NCBI GenBank assembly: GCA_007570785.1
Contig: ML664161.1
Span: 43,313,643 to 43,377,642 of the forward strand
Reading direction: 5' to 3'
Length of the DNA: 64,000 bases
Source of the DNA: Antilocapra americana
Lineage: Eukaryota > Chordata > Mammalia > Artiodactyla > Antilocapridae
The notes beneath the pieces were generated by a model. The model did no database searches, was not told where the DNA came from, and saw nothing but the letters and a program-made list of their open reading frames with translations. A program made the translations under genes and the position numbers. Of this stretch, positions 60,234 through 64,000 are shown piece after piece. How positions within the stretch are numbered: the first letter of the stretch is position 1; every line of letters starts with the position of its first letter.

Positions 60234-63200
60234 TATACATCCGCGTTCCTTTTGCTGTCTCTCATGCAGGGTTCTCCTTACCATCTTTCTAAATTTCATA
60301 TATATGCGTTAGTATACTGTATTGTTTAAACCTAGAAGTAAGACTAAACCAAGGCAGGAGAACGGTCGGAGCTCTTCCCAGGAAAACCTTTCTTGACAAC
60401 TGTCAAGCCTAGCACATCTCAGTCATGTACATGTGACAGACGCTTCCATTTTGTCTTCCTCCAGATAAGGCTCCGGTCGAAGGGAAGAACGATTTCCCCC
60501 ACCCCCTTTGGTCGCCTCTCTATTTTGGAAGGACCTAGTTTCATGTCTTTGTTTTGTTGGAAGCTGACATCTGTGGTTACTTACCTTCTCCTGTCCTGCA
60601 CTGGCCTCATCAGATTGTCTCATTTTTTGTGTCCTTGCCAAGATGCACTTATGCATTAACAGTTTTTATTTATTTTTAATTTAACCTTTACACATTACCA
60701 AACTGTTGTGTGGGCGGGTTTAACTTTAGCTCTGTAGGTAGCATGAATCTTAAGGGGCTGAGCACCGAGGGAGGATCCGGGCGGTCTCCTCCTTTGCTCT
60801 CTCAGGCCGTCCACCTCACTTGGCCTTCCCCCTCCCAAACCTTTGCTTCAGTCCCCCAGACTGAAGATTTTAGTACACTTGGTTCATTATGAACTTTTAA
60901 GCAATTTTTTATGAGAAGAAAACAAAGAGGATTTCTTTATGGCAAACTCCATTAATGCCACATTAAGGCTGACATTTTAATTACCCCAAAGTCAGGAAAT
61001 GCAAAGTTCAGGTTCCCACAGCAACAGAAACTGTCCCCTTGAGTGCCGACATCACAGCCGCTTCTTTCATTCCCGGATTACACAACACCGGGCGCAGGGA
61101 CATTGTTTTTTATCCACGTACGTGGAAAGGAGCACAGCTTTTACCCTTTGTTTTTTTTCCGGTAACTACAGTTGAGGATATGGGTCTTGAGCCTCCCTTC
61201 CCAAACCATCTATATGTATTATCCTGGAACGGAAGACAATTAGGGCTCTCCATGTGCACACGGACAGAATTAAAGTTGCTGTGGGAACATTAACTGTGAT
61301 TTCCGGACTTCCGTGCCAGTCACATTTAAACCATAATGTTGTAATTTTTGGCATGTAATAAATGTGCATTTCATGTACACAGACAGAAAGAAGCATAAAA
61401 TGTATTTTAAAGAGCAATTAATTACTAACTTTGTGATTAAAAAACATTTGGTGCACGTTCCTTCCCATTTAGCATCAGCTGCTGGTCTTAGCCAGGCCTA
61501 ATAGATGACATACTGTGTCTCATCCTGTATCTCAGATGTACTTACTGTATGTTCCTGTTCTTCTGGATAATTAATTCCCTTAGTAAAGCTGTAGGGGGAA
61601 AACAAAATGGAAGGAATATGCAAGCATGTAAATAGGGTAAAGGATATTTTGAAGGAAATGATTCATTTCTGCAAATAAACCTCTTAGTTCCTGATAAAGA
61701 GCCAGAAATCTGCTAAGTGGGTGTAGACAAAGGTTTCTGGCCACCTTGGAGCATCTGGTCCAGGGCCATCAGACAAACTTGAAAGCAGATTTCCCCTGAA
61801 TTCCGGGCTTGCCCAATGGGGAAGTGATTTTACTCTGTAATAACTGTTCAGACATAAGGCTTCAAAAGTTGTCTTGCTCTGTAATGGCTTTTCAGTTTAT
61901 ATTCAAACTGGAAAAGAAAAGTTGTAGGGACTCAGGTAAAATAGAAGTTTTTCCAAAGAACCCTTGATTTTGAGAGTAGTTTTTCATTCCTTCAGATTTG
62001 AATCTGGTTGACCTATTTGTGTTAGAGAAGGAAGTGTTTCAAAAAGAACTGTTTGAACAAGTTTGTTAGTGAAAAGAATTAGTAACCATTCCCCCCAGCC
62101 ACAGTGTTTAAGAACACAAGTGCTTGGAGCATTATTTGAAACGGGGGTGGATTTTTACTGAAGGGATGTGTCATCTAAACTCTCAGGTAAAGTAAATTTA
62201 AGGGGAGCATGCTTATGGAGAAGTTGAACAGAGGTTCTTGCCATTTATTCATTTACTCTCCTGTCATGTGTTTATTTCTTTTGTTTAGTTTGGTTGTGGG
62301 TCGTATTTAACCTTTAAGAGAAAGACTTCAGTTTTACAGAGCTCTGACTTGCTTTCACTTGGGCTGTCTGTATGTGTGAATGTATGTCTGGATGAGTGAA
62401 AACTACTCATGCAAGTTTGAAGGTCTCTTTGGCAAATTTGACTGCGTGTTCAGAAAGTTTCCAATCAGAAAGCTGATTCAGTGTACAACATTCCAAAAAC
62501 TTCCTGAGGCACCTGTTCACAAGAAAAGATTGGATTTCTGCTGGAGGTGCTCAGAAGGCAGTGTTTATAACTGAAGATCTCTGTTTGGAGTGCCAAAAAA
62601 TGAAAAACATTTTGGCCCCCAAAAAACCTTCGTAAATGTTCAAAATGTATCATCAAACAAAAGCTTCATTTGGATTCAGATGCGTGTATCTCAGCAGATG
62701 TGTCTAAACTAACTGGAATCCCACAGGAGCAGCTGAACTGGATTTTGGTATGTCTTGATAACTGAAAGAGTTATTCTTAGACTTTGGAAGGACAAAAATG
62801 GTCCATCTGTGAAGAACTGTAATAGAGACATGGCAAAAAACAGCATCCTCTGAAAGAGTTTATTTATGGAATTTAGGACAAGTTGGACAATCCTGAAAAC
62901 ATTTTGGGGTCACACTAATTTGCAGAAGAAATAGAGCCAAAATGGGATGAAATAAGTCACTACAGATCATTATTATCTTATGGCTTTCTATTAATTTTCT
63001 AATAAGATTCCATATCAGTTAAACAGTAAATAGAGCATCTTTGATGTAACTAAATGCTCTCATTGTCCCCAGAGTGTCTCAAATTTCTCTTTATTCTACT
63101 TCCTATAAAGAATTATATATTTACCTCTTCATCACTAACAGTTTAAACTTATTTTTCCTGCAATTTCATTAACAAACTAAACCTTTTACTTGATATGTGT

Positions 63201-64000
63201 GGGTTTATTTCTTTAAAGATAGCCTTTCTCTTCTTTCCTTCTGAGTTAATTGACACAATTTCTTTGGAATTATTTCTATTACCTATTGTACCCTCTTATT
63301 TAGAGGTTTCAGTCCTTAATCCCACACTTTTACATTAGAAGGCCAGTTAATTTTTAATTTGCTGTAATTTCCTAGAGTTTCCACATAGTGTATCTGGGGA
63401 TACATTTATTTTTTTAAATCATATGTCTTGGAGTTTCATGTCCTAATCTACTTTTTATAAAATTGTCCCTCTTTTTAATAAAAAATATATTAAGATATTA
63501 GCTGGATATCTTCTATGGCCACTTGATGCAGTAACTTCTGGAAGTCACTCTTACCTCGTTCACTCCTGCCTTCTTCCGTTTAGTCACACATTAAATGCTG
63601 TCAAACCCCTGCATCTGCGCCAAGACCTCAGCTAGAGACCAGGGCTGAAGATACAAACAAAATATTTTCCCCAAATTTTAGGAATTCATGGTGTTCCCAC
63701 ACACTTTCACCAACTTTTAAACCTGTAAAGGGGACAGACAATTACAATATGGAAGTGTCTGACGATGCACAAAAAGCTCCCAGGCTCCTGAAGCAGTGGG
63801 AAGGGCCTCTCAAGAAAGGTGACATTAGACCTGGATCAGGAAGGAGTAGGTGTATGTAAAGCAGTGGAGGGAGTGAACGGCCTTACAGCCAGAAAGGACA
63901 GAAGCAAAACCACAGAGGCACAGAAAGAGCATGGTGTTCTCAGCAAACAGAGCAGTTCAGTTACCAGACTCAGACTTTCTTACAGTTTGCCTCATTTTAA
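60234..64000. other. Repeat-poor non-coding tail of the window
   Basis: No gene is supported. 60,900-61,620 is the most conserved-looking block in the window: even complexity, preserved CpGs (CACCGGGCGCAGG, ATCCACGTACGTGG) and several TAATTA-type motifs. 62,250-62,660 has small open frames with no resemblance to known proteins. 63,600-63,900 has faint LINE2-like purine-rich text. No SINE or BovB insertion was found after 52,316. Confidence 0.4.
60900..61620. promoter_or_regulatory. Candidate conserved non-coding (enhancer-like) element
   Basis: The segment has no repeat signature and no long coding frame. It shows clustered homeodomain-type cores: TTTTAATTACC (60,976), AGCAATTAATTAC (61,413) and GATAATTAATTCC (61,567). 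It also has an ACGTACGTGG palindrome (61,116) and a GCACGTTCC (61,455). These are typical of deeply conserved developmental enhancers, but this is pattern-based inference with no alignment behind it. Confidence 0.25.

Noticed and set aside
60003..60299. 98-codon frame spanning the N run
   Set aside because: A third of it is undetermined sequence, so no frame can be inferred across a gap of unknown length.

Overview
This window is mammalian nuclear DNA from a ruminant, most likely a bovid. The species-group call rests on repeats that occur together in the pecoran lineage: BovB (RTE-class) LINE fragments, tRNA-Glu-derived Bov-tA SINEs, Bov-A2 dimer SINEs and a ruminant-type L1. I cannot tell cattle from sheep, goat, buffalo or a relative. 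There are no operons, bacterial genes or CRISPR arrays. No complete host protein-coding gene could be identified, so the stretch reads as intergenic or long-intron sequence. It holds one well-formed candidate internal exon (56,959-57,146, + strand) that I could not assign to a gene.

Layout. 1-615: unique AT-rich DNA. About 616-7,440: a near full-length minus-strand L1 with recognisable 5' UTR, ORF1, ORF2 and 3' UTR. All its reading frames are broken, and an ~850-bp BovB fragment sits inside ORF2. 7,441-10,785: unique. 10,798-11,326: two Bov-tA SINEs facing away from each other in strand sense, each with a perfect target-site duplication. 11,341-23,970: mostly unique, with an L1 3'-end fragment, one Bov-A2, old MIR/L2 relics and a GT microsatellite. 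23,980-29,849: Bov-A2, then a cluster of four SINEs between 28,450 and 29,849. 29,865-38,427: mostly unique, with a 50-bp GT microsatellite, one SINE and a BovB fragment that split a MIR. 38,428-40,121: three plus-strand SINEs, two of them adjacent Bov-A2 copies. 40,270-47,661: an old repeat landscape holding two ~1-kb BovB copies in opposite orientation and a nested stack (old element > SINE and L1 > BovB). 47,662-53,050: GC-richer sequence, two SINEs and a BovB inside another old repeat. 53,050-53,785: promoter-like GC-richer segment with a homopurine tract. 54,000-64,000: the least repeat-loaded part, with the candidate exon, stretches that look like conserved non-coding DNA, and a 100-N assembly gap at 60,134-60,233.

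The only protein-coding content whose family I recognise is retrotransposon: L1 ORF1p and ORF2p remnants and BovB reverse-transcriptase remnants. All are inactivated by stops, frameshifts, truncation or insertion. They do not form a functional system together. They record successive retrotransposition, and several insertions can be ordered relative to each other by nesting. I found no convincing previously undescribed system. The best leads are the unassigned exon, the 1-kb inverted BovB pair, and the conserved-looking non-coding blocks near the 3' end.
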